37,429 nt of DNA from an uncultured Lentisphaeria bacterium (GTDB lineage Bacteria > Verrucomicrobiota > Lentisphaeria > Victivallales > UBA1829): assembly GCA_949287225.1 (NCBI GenBank), contig CASEFP010000196.1:1-37429 (forward strand), written 5' to 3'. The notes under the pieces are model-generated. The model was not told where the DNA came from, did not search any database, and worked only from the letters and a program-made list of their open reading frames with translations. Made by a program: the position numbers and the translations under genes. How positions within the stretch are numbered: position 1 is the first letter of the stretch; each line of letters opens with the position of its first letter. This document shows, one piece after another, positions 1 through 6,585 of this stretch.

Positions 1-6
1 ATACCT

Positions 7-122
7 CGCCCCTTGGGGCGACTTTATATTCTTCGTTTTTCCATTTTTGCATCCGGCTCGTTTACGAGCCGTGTAAGAGCGGGCGTAATACCCCGATGCT
101 TTGCGTCGGGGATAGCCTGCTC
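7..122. repeat. Array of short hairpins (array A)
   Basis: Three perfect or near-perfect inverted repeats stand in a row. The first is CGCCCC-TT-GGGGCG at 7-20. The second is CGGCTCG-TTTA-CGAGCCG at 54-71. The third, at 91-111, has 9-bp arms CCCCGATGC and GCGTCGGGG with loop TTT and one T-G pair; it is nested in an outer 8-bp stem (77-84 with 115-122, one G-T pair). The stem sequences differ but the architecture is the same. The linker CATTTTTGC (42-50) recurs, reverse-complemented, in the second array at 26806-26814. I cannot assign these to a named repeat family. Confidence 0.7.
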
Positions 123-170
123 TGAAGCAAAAATTTTATTTAATCAACAGTATTTTCTCTTTCGGGGCTG

Positions 171-198
171 TTGTGAAAGAGATCTGAACATTCATAAT
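171..198 (+). promoter_or_regulatory. Predicted promoter of the LolA-like lipoprotein gene
   Basis: A -35 box TTGTGA (171-176) and a -10 box CATAAT (193-198) are separated by 16 bp, 42 bp ahead of the start codon. A strong ribosome binding site AAAGGAAGG lies at 226-234. The promoter sits just after the hairpin array, so the array is probably outside the transcript. Confidence 0.5.
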
Positions 199-240
199 GA
201 TGTTCGGAAAAACAGAAGAATACAGAAAGGAAGGTAACGA

Positions 241-900
241 ATGAATGGAAAAAGGAAAGTCCAATCCCTTCTGGGATTGGTATTGCTGACAGGGTGTTTC
301 TGTTCGTCTGCGGCGGATGGAAATGCTTCGGAAATCCTTGCCCGCGCCGGAGAGATTGCAGCCCGGACCAGTTATACCGCCGAACTGCTGAGTCCTTCCT
401 CCCGTCCGCAGCATGCCTGGGTGAAAAAGAGTCCTGACGGAAAGAGCTTCAGCCGTGTGGAGAGCACTCTCGCCGACGGCAGAAAAATTGTGCTGCTGCA
501 CAACAGCAAAGGGTCCTTTACGATGATCGCGGGCAAGGTGGTTCGCGATGCCCCGCTGCCGGAAGTTGTGAAGAAGGACCTCTCTCCCGCTCCGGAGAAG
601 CATTATACCCTTGCGGAAGGAATGCATGGAAAGATTGCCTGTTACATTGTCACGGTAGAAGCAAAAGGTGCCTCCGCCTTCAAACAGGAATACTACATCG
701 GGAAAAAAGATTCTTTCATCTATCAGTGGAACCTTTATGACGGCAAGGGGAAAAAAATCAGTTCGCTGGGATATGCCAACGTGAAATTGAATCCCCCGAT
801 GGGCGACAGTCTGTTTGAACTGCCTGAAAATGCGGATGTGACCGTTTCAAAGTCACGGGAAGAAGAAAAAAGCGCCATGGTCAGCCTCCTGGGGACGTAA
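241..900 (+). CDS. LolA-like periplasmic/outer-membrane lipoprotein
   Basis: This is a 219-residue protein. It begins with a lysine-rich n-region, a hydrophobic stretch and a lipobox LLTG-C (Cys19), so it should be exported and lipid-anchored. The remainder resembles the LolA/LolB-type or DUF4412-type half-barrel proteins that bind lipids or lipoproteins: a SPDGKSFSRVES segment near residue 61, a GKKDSFIYQWNLYDGKGKK segment near 152, and a C-terminal LFELPENADV motif typical of outer-membrane lipoprotein-sorting homologues. The start is fixed by AAAGGAAGG six bases upstream. The gene appears monocistronic: a promoter lies at 171-198, and downstream it faces a minus-strand gene across a hairpin-rich gap. 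Whether it acts in lipoprotein sorting is inference; the fold resemblance is moderate. Confidence 0.65.
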   Translation: MNGKRKVQSLLGLVLLTGCFCSSAADGNASEILARAGEIAARTSYTAELLSPSSRPQHAWVKKSPDGKSFSRVESTLADGRKIVLLHNSKGSFTMIAGKVVRDAPLPEVVKKDLSPAPEKHYTLAEGMHGKIACYIVTVEAKGASAFKQEYYIGKKDSFIYQWNLYDGKGKKISSLGYANVKLNPPMGDSLFELPENADVTVSKSREEEKSAMVSLLGT

Positions 901-1028
901 TCCCCGGCAGGTAAGGCCGGAACTGTCTCCCCTTGAAATCTTTCATGGCGGCGTGACGGGCTGCCATGCCGTTCAGACGGCCGGCGCGCCGCACCTGCGG
1001 ATAAACTGCGCTGACCGTTTTTTCCCTG

Positions 1029-1109
1029 TCCGGGGATCGAAATGGATTCCCGGATAGGCGCGGCGTCACTGCCGGTTCCGGCACTGTGTCTTTTCCCCTG
1101 CGGGGAAAA
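1029..1109. terminator. Hairpin pair between convergent genes, likely bidirectional terminator
   Basis: Two inverted repeats fill the gap between a plus-strand and a minus-strand gene. One is TCCGGGGATC / GATTCCCGGA (1029-1038 with 1045-1054, one G-T pair). The other is TTTTCCCC-TGC-GGGGAAAA (1091-1098 with 1102-1109). The second has A/T-rich stem ends on both strands, as expected for a terminator used from either side, but no long uridine run follows. Confidence 0.45.
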
Positions 1110-1123
1110 ATGATGACGCTGTG

Positions 1124-1525
1124 TCATTCCATCTGAATTCTGCTGTTTCCGAACAGTTTTCTGAAAGAACAGGTCATTGGAAAGGCATTCTCTTCCGGAG
1201 GGGGATTGAGCCAGCGGATTCCCCAGAGACGGGCTGTGAACATCAGTTGTGTCTGATTTTTGTCATTGCATCGGATGACAAAAATCCCGTCTTTTTTTTC
1301 CCATTTCCCCAGAAGAATGCTCTGGCGTCCGGAGCTGGAAAAACTTACCGCGTAAACCTGCTGGTTGTTTTCTATGACAAGATATCCTTGTGCATTTTCC
1401 TCCAGAGGAGTGACAAGTTCCGCCCGGTAAATGCCCGGAAACGGTCCCGGAAGCCGGATCACGGACAGGAGGAATAGGAAAATGAATACCAGAATCAGCA
1501 GAAAAAGCCATTTCCGCTTCCGCAT
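1124..1525 (-). CDS. Small single-pass membrane protein of unknown function
   Basis: This 133-residue protein starts at the ATG read from 1525, chosen because AAGGAGG lies directly upstream; an upstream in-frame ATG at 1669 lacks such support. Residues 1-6 are basic (MRKRKW). Residues 7-24 are strongly hydrophobic, giving one N-terminal membrane segment or an uncleaved signal. The rest is a short soluble beta-rich domain (residues ~30-120) with the motif GIYRAELVTPLEENAQGY and a later LLGKWEKKDGIFVIRC segment. This could be a small periplasmic sensor or lipocalin-like barrel, but I do not recognise a family. It lies 187 bp downstream of the next lipoprotein gene on the same strand. Confidence 0.6.
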   Translation of the reverse strand: MRKRKWLFLLILVFIFLFLLSVIRLPGPFPGIYRAELVTPLEENAQGYLVIENNQQVYAVSFSSSGRQSILLGKWEKKDGIFVIRCNDKNQTQLMFTARLWGIRWLNPPPEENAFPMTCSFRKLFGNSRIQME

Positions 1526-1712
1526 GATTGCCGCCTCCTTTTCATTGGACAGGCACGGTATTGGATCGAAGCCATTTTCCGGAAACACTCTGGAAGTCCT
1601 CCTTGAAAACCGGAGGATTTCCAGAGATTGCAGATATGCTGCCGTCTGTGCGGGAACGGCTTGAAACAACGCTGCGCGGAATGCTGCGGCAGGAGCCCGT
1701 GACAGGATTCAC

Positions 1713-2441
1713 TCACTGCTTTTTCAGAAGCGCCGGATTATCACGGAGGTGCTTGTTCAAATCCAGAATCGCCTCGTTCATGCACTCGCGCATCAAGGTG
1801 GAGTAATCCAGACAATCCCGTCCGAAAGAGTAATAGAGTCCCTGGACAAGTCCGCTGGTCCGGTCATAGGTGTAGTCCCAGATTATTTTTCCGTTTCTCC
1901 GAAGCTGAAGCTGAAGGGCAAGGGTATTGTCCGACGTGCCGCACGGGAGGCCGAAAAACCAGAGAAGAGGCCCCTCAAGCGATAATCCGTATGAGATGAT
2001 CCTTCCGAGATATTTTGTGGATTTGATTTTCCCGCTCAGAACCAGATCCGCATTCGATTTTTCTCCACCGAAGGTGAAAAAGGCGTCCTCGAACAAATTG
2101 GAACGGCGCAGGCTCAGCGCGGCCGCCTTGGCCAGATCCTCCGACGGCGTGAATTCATACTCCGCGATCGAAAGGAACATGCGTGCCGCGTCCGGGCGGT
2201 CATACTCCACCCAGCTGTACGGCATCAGCGGAATCAGATACAGAAAGAGCGTCCCCGAAACATTCTCCGCGCTCCGTTCGTCATCAAACGGTGTTACCGC
2301 CACTTTCAGTTTGTGAACCGGGGCGGAATCCACCTGAACCAGTGCGCTCATCTGATCCGGATAAACAAATTTTGCGGTTGTCCCGCAGCCGGTGCAGAGC
2401 AGAAGCAGCAGGACTGGAAGCGTAAGAACATGAAGTTTCAT
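1713..2441 (-). CDS. Predicted lipoprotein, CsgG/LpoB-like assembly-factor type
   Basis: This 242-residue protein has a signal peptide and a lipobox LCTG-C (Cys19), so it should be a lipoprotein. After the anchor come a KLKVAVTPFDDERS segment (about residues 44-57) and an ADLVLSGKIKSTKY segment (about 130-143). These two elements recur in proteins with the TolB-N/CsgG/LpoB fold: a first beta-strand ending in PFxD, and a strand reporting 'seen/activity' of a solute. The later part (GKIIWDYTYDRTSG) fits a strand pair of the same domain. AAGGA precedes the start. No partner gene is adjacent, but the window contains a separate five-gene cluster of such envelope proteins (30715-35489). The fold call is by pattern only. 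Confidence 0.55.
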   Translation of the reverse strand: MKLHVLTLPVLLLLLCTGCGTTAKFVYPDQMSALVQVDSAPVHKLKVAVTPFDDERSAENVSGTLFLYLIPLMPYSWVEYDRPDAARMFLSIAEYEFTPSEDLAKAAALSLRRSNLFEDAFFTFGGEKSNADLVLSGKIKSTKYLGRIISYGLSLEGPLLWFFGLPCGTSDNTLALQLQLRRNGKIIWDYTYDRTSGLVQGLYYSFGRDCLDYSTLMRECMNEAILDLNKHLRDNPALLKKQ

Positions 2442-2645
2442 CGGCAGAAATCCTTTTTTTGAGTGTGGAAGATCAGAAATGAACTCCGGAACCCGGCCGC
2501 AGACGGATCGGAGACACTTTCCCCGTTACGGAAGGACGCCGGAGCAAAACAAGAATGCCGGCGCTCCGCTTGAGTCCCGCCCGCGGAATATCCGGAAGCA
2601 GCAATGACCACCTTCTTCCGTTTCCGGGGGAGGGGAGGAGAGCGG

Positions 2646-2993
2646 TCAGACGGCCAGCGCGCCGCTTTCGAGGATCTTCAATCCGGCCGAGCAGGCGGGG
2701 CAGTCGCACCATTTTCCGCCGCGGGCCTGAACCTCCCTTGCATGGGCGGCCATGGCTTTTGCCTTTTCCTCGCCGAAAATCTGTTTCCCGGACGGGGATT
2801 CAAAGAATTCAATCACGTGTTCGATCGGCGCAATATCTTCGCGGATCTCCTGCTGGAGCGCTTTCGCTGCGGCCGGTTCATCCTCTGTACCCATCGCGTC
2901 AAGCCATCTGCGTCCCGCAATCCTGAGATCTTCACAGCAGGAGGCTGCCGCAATCATTTCCCTGACGGTCTGCTCCAATTCTTTTCTGTCCAT
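2646..2993 (-). CDS. Small cytoplasmic protein with C-terminal CDCPAC motif
   Basis: This 115-residue protein has no signal peptide. It is mostly helical and acidic, has a conserved-looking SCC pair near residue 18, and ends with KWCDCPACSAGLKIL, a CxCxxC motif that could bind a metal ion or be redox-active. I recognise it as one of a family of ~115-residue proteins common in anaerobic Firmicutes. From memory, members are often labelled Hsp90-related even though no Hsp90 ATPase domain fits in this length. The start is supported by AAGGG about eight bases upstream. It is divergent from the oxidoreductase operon at 3227. Function is unknown; metal handling or redox sensing is speculation from the cysteines. 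Confidence 0.7.
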   Translation of the reverse strand: MDRKELEQTVREMIAAASCCEDLRIAGRRWLDAMGTEDEPAAAKALQQEIREDIAPIEHVIEFFESPSGKQIFGEEKAKAMAAHAREVQARGGKWCDCPACSAGLKILESGALAV

Positions 2994-3161
2994 TTCGCTA
3001 CCCTTTCATTGTTTCTGATGCCTTGTCCGTGTTGCCCGGAGCGCGCTGGGTCTCCGCCTTTCCGGAGTAGCATAGAACCGGATTCCGGAATTTTCAAGCG
3101 CCCATCTTGTTTTTTCCCGGCTTTCAGCGGCGGAATTTTTCCCTTTTTTCGGGTTTGGAGC

Positions 3162-3189
3162 TTGATGCTTGGCGGAAGCGTTTTATATT
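3162..3189 (+). promoter_or_regulatory. Predicted promoter of the oxidoreductase-mutL operon
   Basis: A -35 box TTGATG (3162-3167) and a -10 box TATATT (3184-3189) are separated by 16 bp, 37 bp ahead of the first start codon. This is the only convincing promoter before the five tightly packed genes 3227-8477. Confidence 0.6.
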
Positions 3190-3226
3190 TCGATGTGATG
3201 AAATCATCTGCAACAGGAGGCTCTGC

Positions 3227-4240
3227 ATGAAAATCATCGTCGCCGGAGGCGGACAGGCCGGATATACCGCCGCAAAAAAACTCAAATTGAATCTGCCGGA
3301 GTCCGAAGTGCTCCTCTTTGACGCGGACAATTGCGGACTCTATGCGAAAATGCGCCTTCCCGATTATATCGCCGGGAAGGTCACGCGTGAAAAACTGATC
3401 CTTGCTTCCCCGGACGCCATGAAGGCCCAGGGCATTGACGCGCATCCCGGCGAAACGGTCGAGTCCATTGATCCCGCAGTGAAAACTCTTCGGACTTCCG
3501 CCGGAAAAACCTATCCGTGGGACAAGCTGGTTCTGGCCGGCGGCGCGGATGCGTTTGTCCCGCCAGTCAAAGGCGTGGAGAATGTGGAGGTGTTCACGCT
3601 CCGCACGCTCGGCGACGCCGACCGCCTTCTCGCCCGGATGGCAGAGGAAAAGGATGCCGTCGTGATCGGCGGCGGACTGCTCGGACTCGAAGCCGCGTGG
3701 GCAATGCGCGAGCGGGGAATCGACGTCACCGTGGTCGAATTCATGAACCGGCTTCTGCCGCGTCAGCTCAACGAGGCTCAATCCGCGATTCTCCTTGAGA
3801 AACTTTCCTCGACGGGACTCCGCTTCCGTCTCGGCGTATCCGCGACCCTGCTGGAAAAAGGAGCCTCCGCACATCGCGTGAAAGTGACGTTCTCCGATGG
3901 AAGCGTGCTTGATACCGGACTTCTTCTCTTTTCCGCCGGCATCCGCTCCCGGATTCATCCCGCCGCGGAGTGCGGGATCAAGGTGAACAAGGCGATCGTC
4001 GTGGATCACAGGTTCCAGACCTCGCTTCCGGACATCTATGCCGTCGGCGACTGCGCCGAGATTGACGGGCGAACCTGGGGACTCTGGGTCGCGGCAAAAG
4101 ATCAGGGCGATGCGCTCGGAGACATTCTGGCGGGAAAACGCGACTCCTTCGAGAGCCCCGTCTACACGCCGAACCTGAAGGTTTCCGGCATTCAGCTCAA
4201 GGAGATCTGTCAGGCCGCCGCAACGGAAGCGCGGCAGTAA
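3227..4240 (+). CDS. FAD-dependent NAD(P) oxidoreductase (rubredoxin reductase / NirB N-domain type)
   Basis: This 337-residue two-dinucleotide-binding flavoprotein has a FAD Rossmann motif VAGGGQAG at 5-12. A second nucleotide-binding motif VVIGGGLLGLEAA (145-157) is followed by the acidic end VVEF (169-172), which favours NADH. The FAD ribityl-binding YAVGDCAE lies at 271-278. The C-terminus is short, ending in a VSGI segment as in rubredoxin-NAD reductases. Members move electrons from NAD(P)H to small redox carriers, often in oxygen defence or nitrite reduction. The upstream in-frame ATG at 3107 overlaps the promoter region, so the ATG at 3227, preceded by CAGGAGG, is the start. No rubredoxin or other acceptor gene is adjacent, so the acceptor is unknown. 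It is the first gene of the operon that ends with mutL. Confidence 0.85.
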   Translation: MKIIVAGGGQAGYTAAKKLKLNLPESEVLLFDADNCGLYAKMRLPDYIAGKVTREKLILASPDAMKAQGIDAHPGETVESIDPAVKTLRTSAGKTYPWDKLVLAGGADAFVPPVKGVENVEVFTLRTLGDADRLLARMAEEKDAVVIGGGLLGLEAAWAMRERGIDVTVVEFMNRLLPRQLNEAQSAILLEKLSSTGLRFRLGVSATLLEKGASAHRVKVTFSDGSVLDTGLLLFSAGIRSRIHPAAECGIKVNKAIVVDHRFQTSLPDIYAVGDCAEIDGRTWGLWVAAKDQGDALGDILAGKRDSFESPVYTPNLKVSGIQLKEICQAAATEARQ

Positions 4241-4250
4241 GGACGGAAGC

Positions 4251-4796
4251 ATGAAACGCGTCTCCGGAGCTGTCCTGCTCAAACGAATCCCCGAAAAGGA
4301 GCATCTGCGCACTGCGAGCGCGGGGAAGAAAAAGCTGACGGGTCCGGAATCTGCGGATACGAAGAAAAAAAGAAAGAATACGAAGGCTGTCCGGCGTGCC
4401 GGAAATCCCCGTTCAGGCACAGTGCCGTATCTCATCGAGCCGGATGGAACGGTCCGGGTGATGCTGGTGACTCCCAAGGGAGGCGGCGCGTGGATGCTCC
4501 CGAAGGGGAATCTGGAGAAAAACATGACGCCTGCGGAATCGGCTGCGAAGGAGGCGTTCGAGGAGGCGGGAGTCACGGGAATCTGCGATCCAGTCGTGCT
4601 GGGCGAGTATCGCTGGCAGTCGCAGCGGGTGCGGATCTATCCGCTGCGGATCACGCGGATTCTTGACGAATGGGAGGAGACGGGAGTGCGGTCGCGTTTC
4701 CTCTTCCGGCTGGAGATGGCCGTAAAAATGACGCCGGGCGCCGGAATGAAGCGTGTTCTCCGGGCGCTCGGAGATTATCTGGTGAAACAATCATAG
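4251..4796 (+). CDS. Nudix hydrolase with lysine-rich N-terminal extension
   Basis: This 181-residue protein has a Nudix domain from about residue 55. The box runs 86-108 with KEAFEEAGV supplying the catalytic REUXEE-like core (Lys for Arg at 100). The glutamate normally found six residues after the first box glycine is methionine (M92). The WMLPKG lead-in is typical of diphosphoinositol-polyphosphate / diadenosine-polyphosphate hydrolases, whose substrates are nucleoside-diphosphate-linked compounds. Residues 1-55 are an unusual basic, probably disordered extension (KKK clusters at 26-28 and 38-42). It starts 10 bp after the oxidoreductase and ends 17 bp before the ABC ATPase, so it is co-transcribed. 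Substrate is unknown. The metal-binding glutamates are intact, so activity is expected. Confidence 0.85.
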   Translation: MKRVSGAVLLKRIPEKEHLRTASAGKKKLTGPESADTKKKRKNTKAVRRAGNPRSGTVPYLIEPDGTVRVMLVTPKGGGAWMLPKGNLEKNMTPAESAAKEAFEEAGVTGICDPVVLGEYRWQSQRVRIYPLRITRILDEWEETGVRSRFLFRLEMAVKMTPGAGMKRVLRALGDYLVKQS

Positions 4797-4813
4797 ATTT
4801 TCTGGAGTTGCGC

Positions 4814-5830
4814 ATGGCGCTTTTGGATGTAAAAGGTCTGACAATCGAATTTCAGATGGAAGGCAAGATTCAGCCGACCGTAACGGATGTATCTTTTTCC
4901 CTGGAAACAGGGGAGATTCTGGCGCTGGTCGGGGAGAGTGGATGCGGAAAAAGCGTCTCCTGTATGGCGCTGGCGCGTCTTCTGCCGTCTCCGCCCGCGC
5001 ACATTGCCGCCGGTTCGGTGATGCTGCGCAGGCGTTCCGGGGAGATCGTGGATGTCCTCAAGCTTCCGCCCCGGGAACTGCGGAAGGTCCGCGGCGGGGA
5101 GATCGCCTATATTTTCCAGGAGCCGTCGGTTTCGCTCAACCCTGTATTCCGCGTCGGGGAGCAGATTGCCGAGGCGGTCTCGCTGCACCGGGTTGATGTC
5201 GCCGATCCCTGGGCGGAGGCTGTGGAACTGCTGCGGCAGGTCGGCATTCCGGAACCGCGCGACCGGGTTTCGCGCTATCCGCACGAACTCTCCGGCGGCA
5301 TGCAGCAGCGCGTGATGATAGCCATGGCGATTGCGAGCCGCCCGTCCGTTCTGGTTGCTGATGAACCCACCACCGCGCTTGATGTGACGATTCAGGCGCA
5401 GATTCTGGATCTGCTTCTGGAACTGCGGAAGAAACTGGGAATGTCGATCATCCTTGTGACACACAATCTGGGGATTGTCTCTGAGACCGCGGACAACGTT
5501 GCCGTGATGTATGCCGGGCGGATTGTCGAATATGCCCCCGTGCGCGAACTGATCGACACGCCGAAACATCCTTATACGAAGGCGCTTCTTTCCGCCGTGC
5601 CTGTCCTCGGCAGGGAGAAGGGACGCCTTTCCACAATTCCCGGCTCGGTGCCCTCTCCGGCGAATTTCCCGCCCGGCTGCCGTTTTTCCGACCGCTGTGC
5701 GCTGTGCGCCGCAGCGTCGAAAGGGGAACAGGAACGCTGCCGCACTGTCGTGCCGGAATTCCGCGCATGCGGAAACTCGCACTTCTGCGCCTGCCATCTG
5801 CTGAAAAAGGAGGAAAGCGCTCCATGCTGA
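4814..5830 (+). CDS. Oligopeptide/dipeptide-type ABC transporter ATP-binding protein (DppD/OppD family)
   Basis: This 338-residue ATPase has every nucleotide-binding motif: Walker A GESGCGKS (40-47), Q-loop Gln102, signature LSGGMQQR (159-166), Walker B VLVADEP (179-185) and H-loop His217. After residue ~265 comes the OppD/DppD-specific C-terminal extension, beginning [12 protein letters not shown] and containing the cysteine set CRFSDRC...C...C that carries an iron-sulphur cluster in characterised relatives. The start at 4814 puts GGAG eight bases upstream and gives the family's usual N-terminus. The stop overlaps the next start. No permease, solute-binding protein or DppF partner is nearby, so it is an orphan ATPase whose membrane partners must be encoded elsewhere. 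Confidence 0.9.
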   Translation: MALLDVKGLTIEFQMEGKIQPTVTDVSFSLETGEILALVGESGCGKSVSCMALARLLPSPPAHIAAGSVMLRRRSGEIVDVLKLPPRELRKVRGGEIAYIFQEPSVSLNPVFRVGEQIAEAVSLHRVDVADPWAEAVELLRQVGIPEPRDRVSRYPHELSGGMQQRVMIAMAIASRPSVLVADEPTTALDVTIQAQILDLLLELRKKLGMSIILVTHNLGIVSETADNVAVMYAGRIVEYAPVRELIDTPKHPYTKALLSAVPVLGREKGRLSTIPGSVPSPANFPPGCRFSDRCALCAAASKGEQERCRTVVPEFRACGNSHFCACHLLKKEESAPC

Positions 5831-6585
5831 AAAAAACGGATCCCCTGACGAAACAGCTGGCTCCGCTGATTATTTTTCTGGCCGTGATCATTCTCTGCAC
5901 GCTTGTGATCAGCAACCGCCACACGGTAAGAAAGCAGACGCAGAGCAACTCGCTTCTTCCGATGGAGGAGCAGCAGCTCCGCATGGAGCTCAGCCCCTTC
6001 CAATACGGCGGAACCATGCCGATGCAGGACGATTATACGGAACGGAGCCCATACCCGCGTGTCGATTCGACACTTCAGCAGGCGACAGGCTTCTGCGACA
6101 ACGGCGAATATGCCCGGGCCGAGGATGTGCTCCGCACCGCGCTGGTGTTTCATCCCACGAATCTCAAGCTCCTCTCCATGCTCGGAACCGTGCTTTACAT
6201 GCAGGGGAAATACCAGGATGCCGAAATGGTGTTCCGGCGCCAGGCGTTTCTCGGGCCGGACGACACCTCGGTTTACAACAACCTCGGCGCGGCGCTCGCC
6301 AAACAGCGGAAGTTCCGCGAGGCCATCTCCACCGCAGAAAAGGGCCTGCGCATGGAGCCTGCCTCCTCCATCGCGGCGCTGAATCTTTCCGGAATTCACT
6401 CCATGGCGGGCAATACCGACAAGGCGATCGAATATTTCAAGAAGGCTTATGACATGCTCGGAGAGCGCATCCTGCCGCTTTCCGGCGATCCGAACTTCGA
6501 CAACATCCGCAACCGGGAGGATTTCCGGAAAATCATCGACCAGGCGCGGGAGAAGTCGAATCAGAAATCCGGAGGAAACGAATGA
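5824..6585 (+). CDS. Membrane-anchored TPR-repeat protein
   Basis: This 253-residue protein has one N-terminal membrane segment (about residues 12-30, APLIIFLAVIILCTLVI), a 50-residue linker, then tetratricopeptide repeats from about residue 88. GEYARAEDVLRTALVFHP, GKYQDAEMVFRRQAFLGP, RKFREAISTAEKGLRMEP and GNTDKAIEYFKKAYDML are four successive second helices with the usual A/Y/A/P spacing. It should be a scaffold facing the periplasm or the cytoplasm; topology is not decided by the sequence. The start at 5824 overlaps the end of the ABC ATPase by 7 bp and has AAGGAGGA upstream. The stop overlaps mutL as ATGA. The link to neighbours is co-transcription only. Confidence 0.8.
   Translation: MLKKTDPLTKQLAPLIIFLAVIILCTLVISNRHTVRKQTQSNSLLPMEEQQLRMELSPFQYGGTMPMQDDYTERSPYPRVDSTLQQATGFCDNGEYARAEDVLRTALVFHPTNLKLLSMLGTVLYMQGKYQDAEMVFRRQAFLGPDDTSVYNNLGAALAKQRKFREAISTAEKGLRMEPASSIAALNLSGIHSMAGNTDKAIEYFKKAYDMLGERILPLSGDPNFDNIRNREDFRKIIDQAREKSNQKSGGNE

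Noticed and set aside
7..122. Array A as a CRISPR array or tRNA cluster
   Set aside because: There are no repeated direct repeats with equal spacers, and no tRNA cloverleaf or TTC-loop sequence can be formed.
2954..4576. 540-codon minus-strand frame opposite the oxidoreductase and Nudix genes
   Set aside because: It spans two real genes and a promoter on the other strand and shows no motif.
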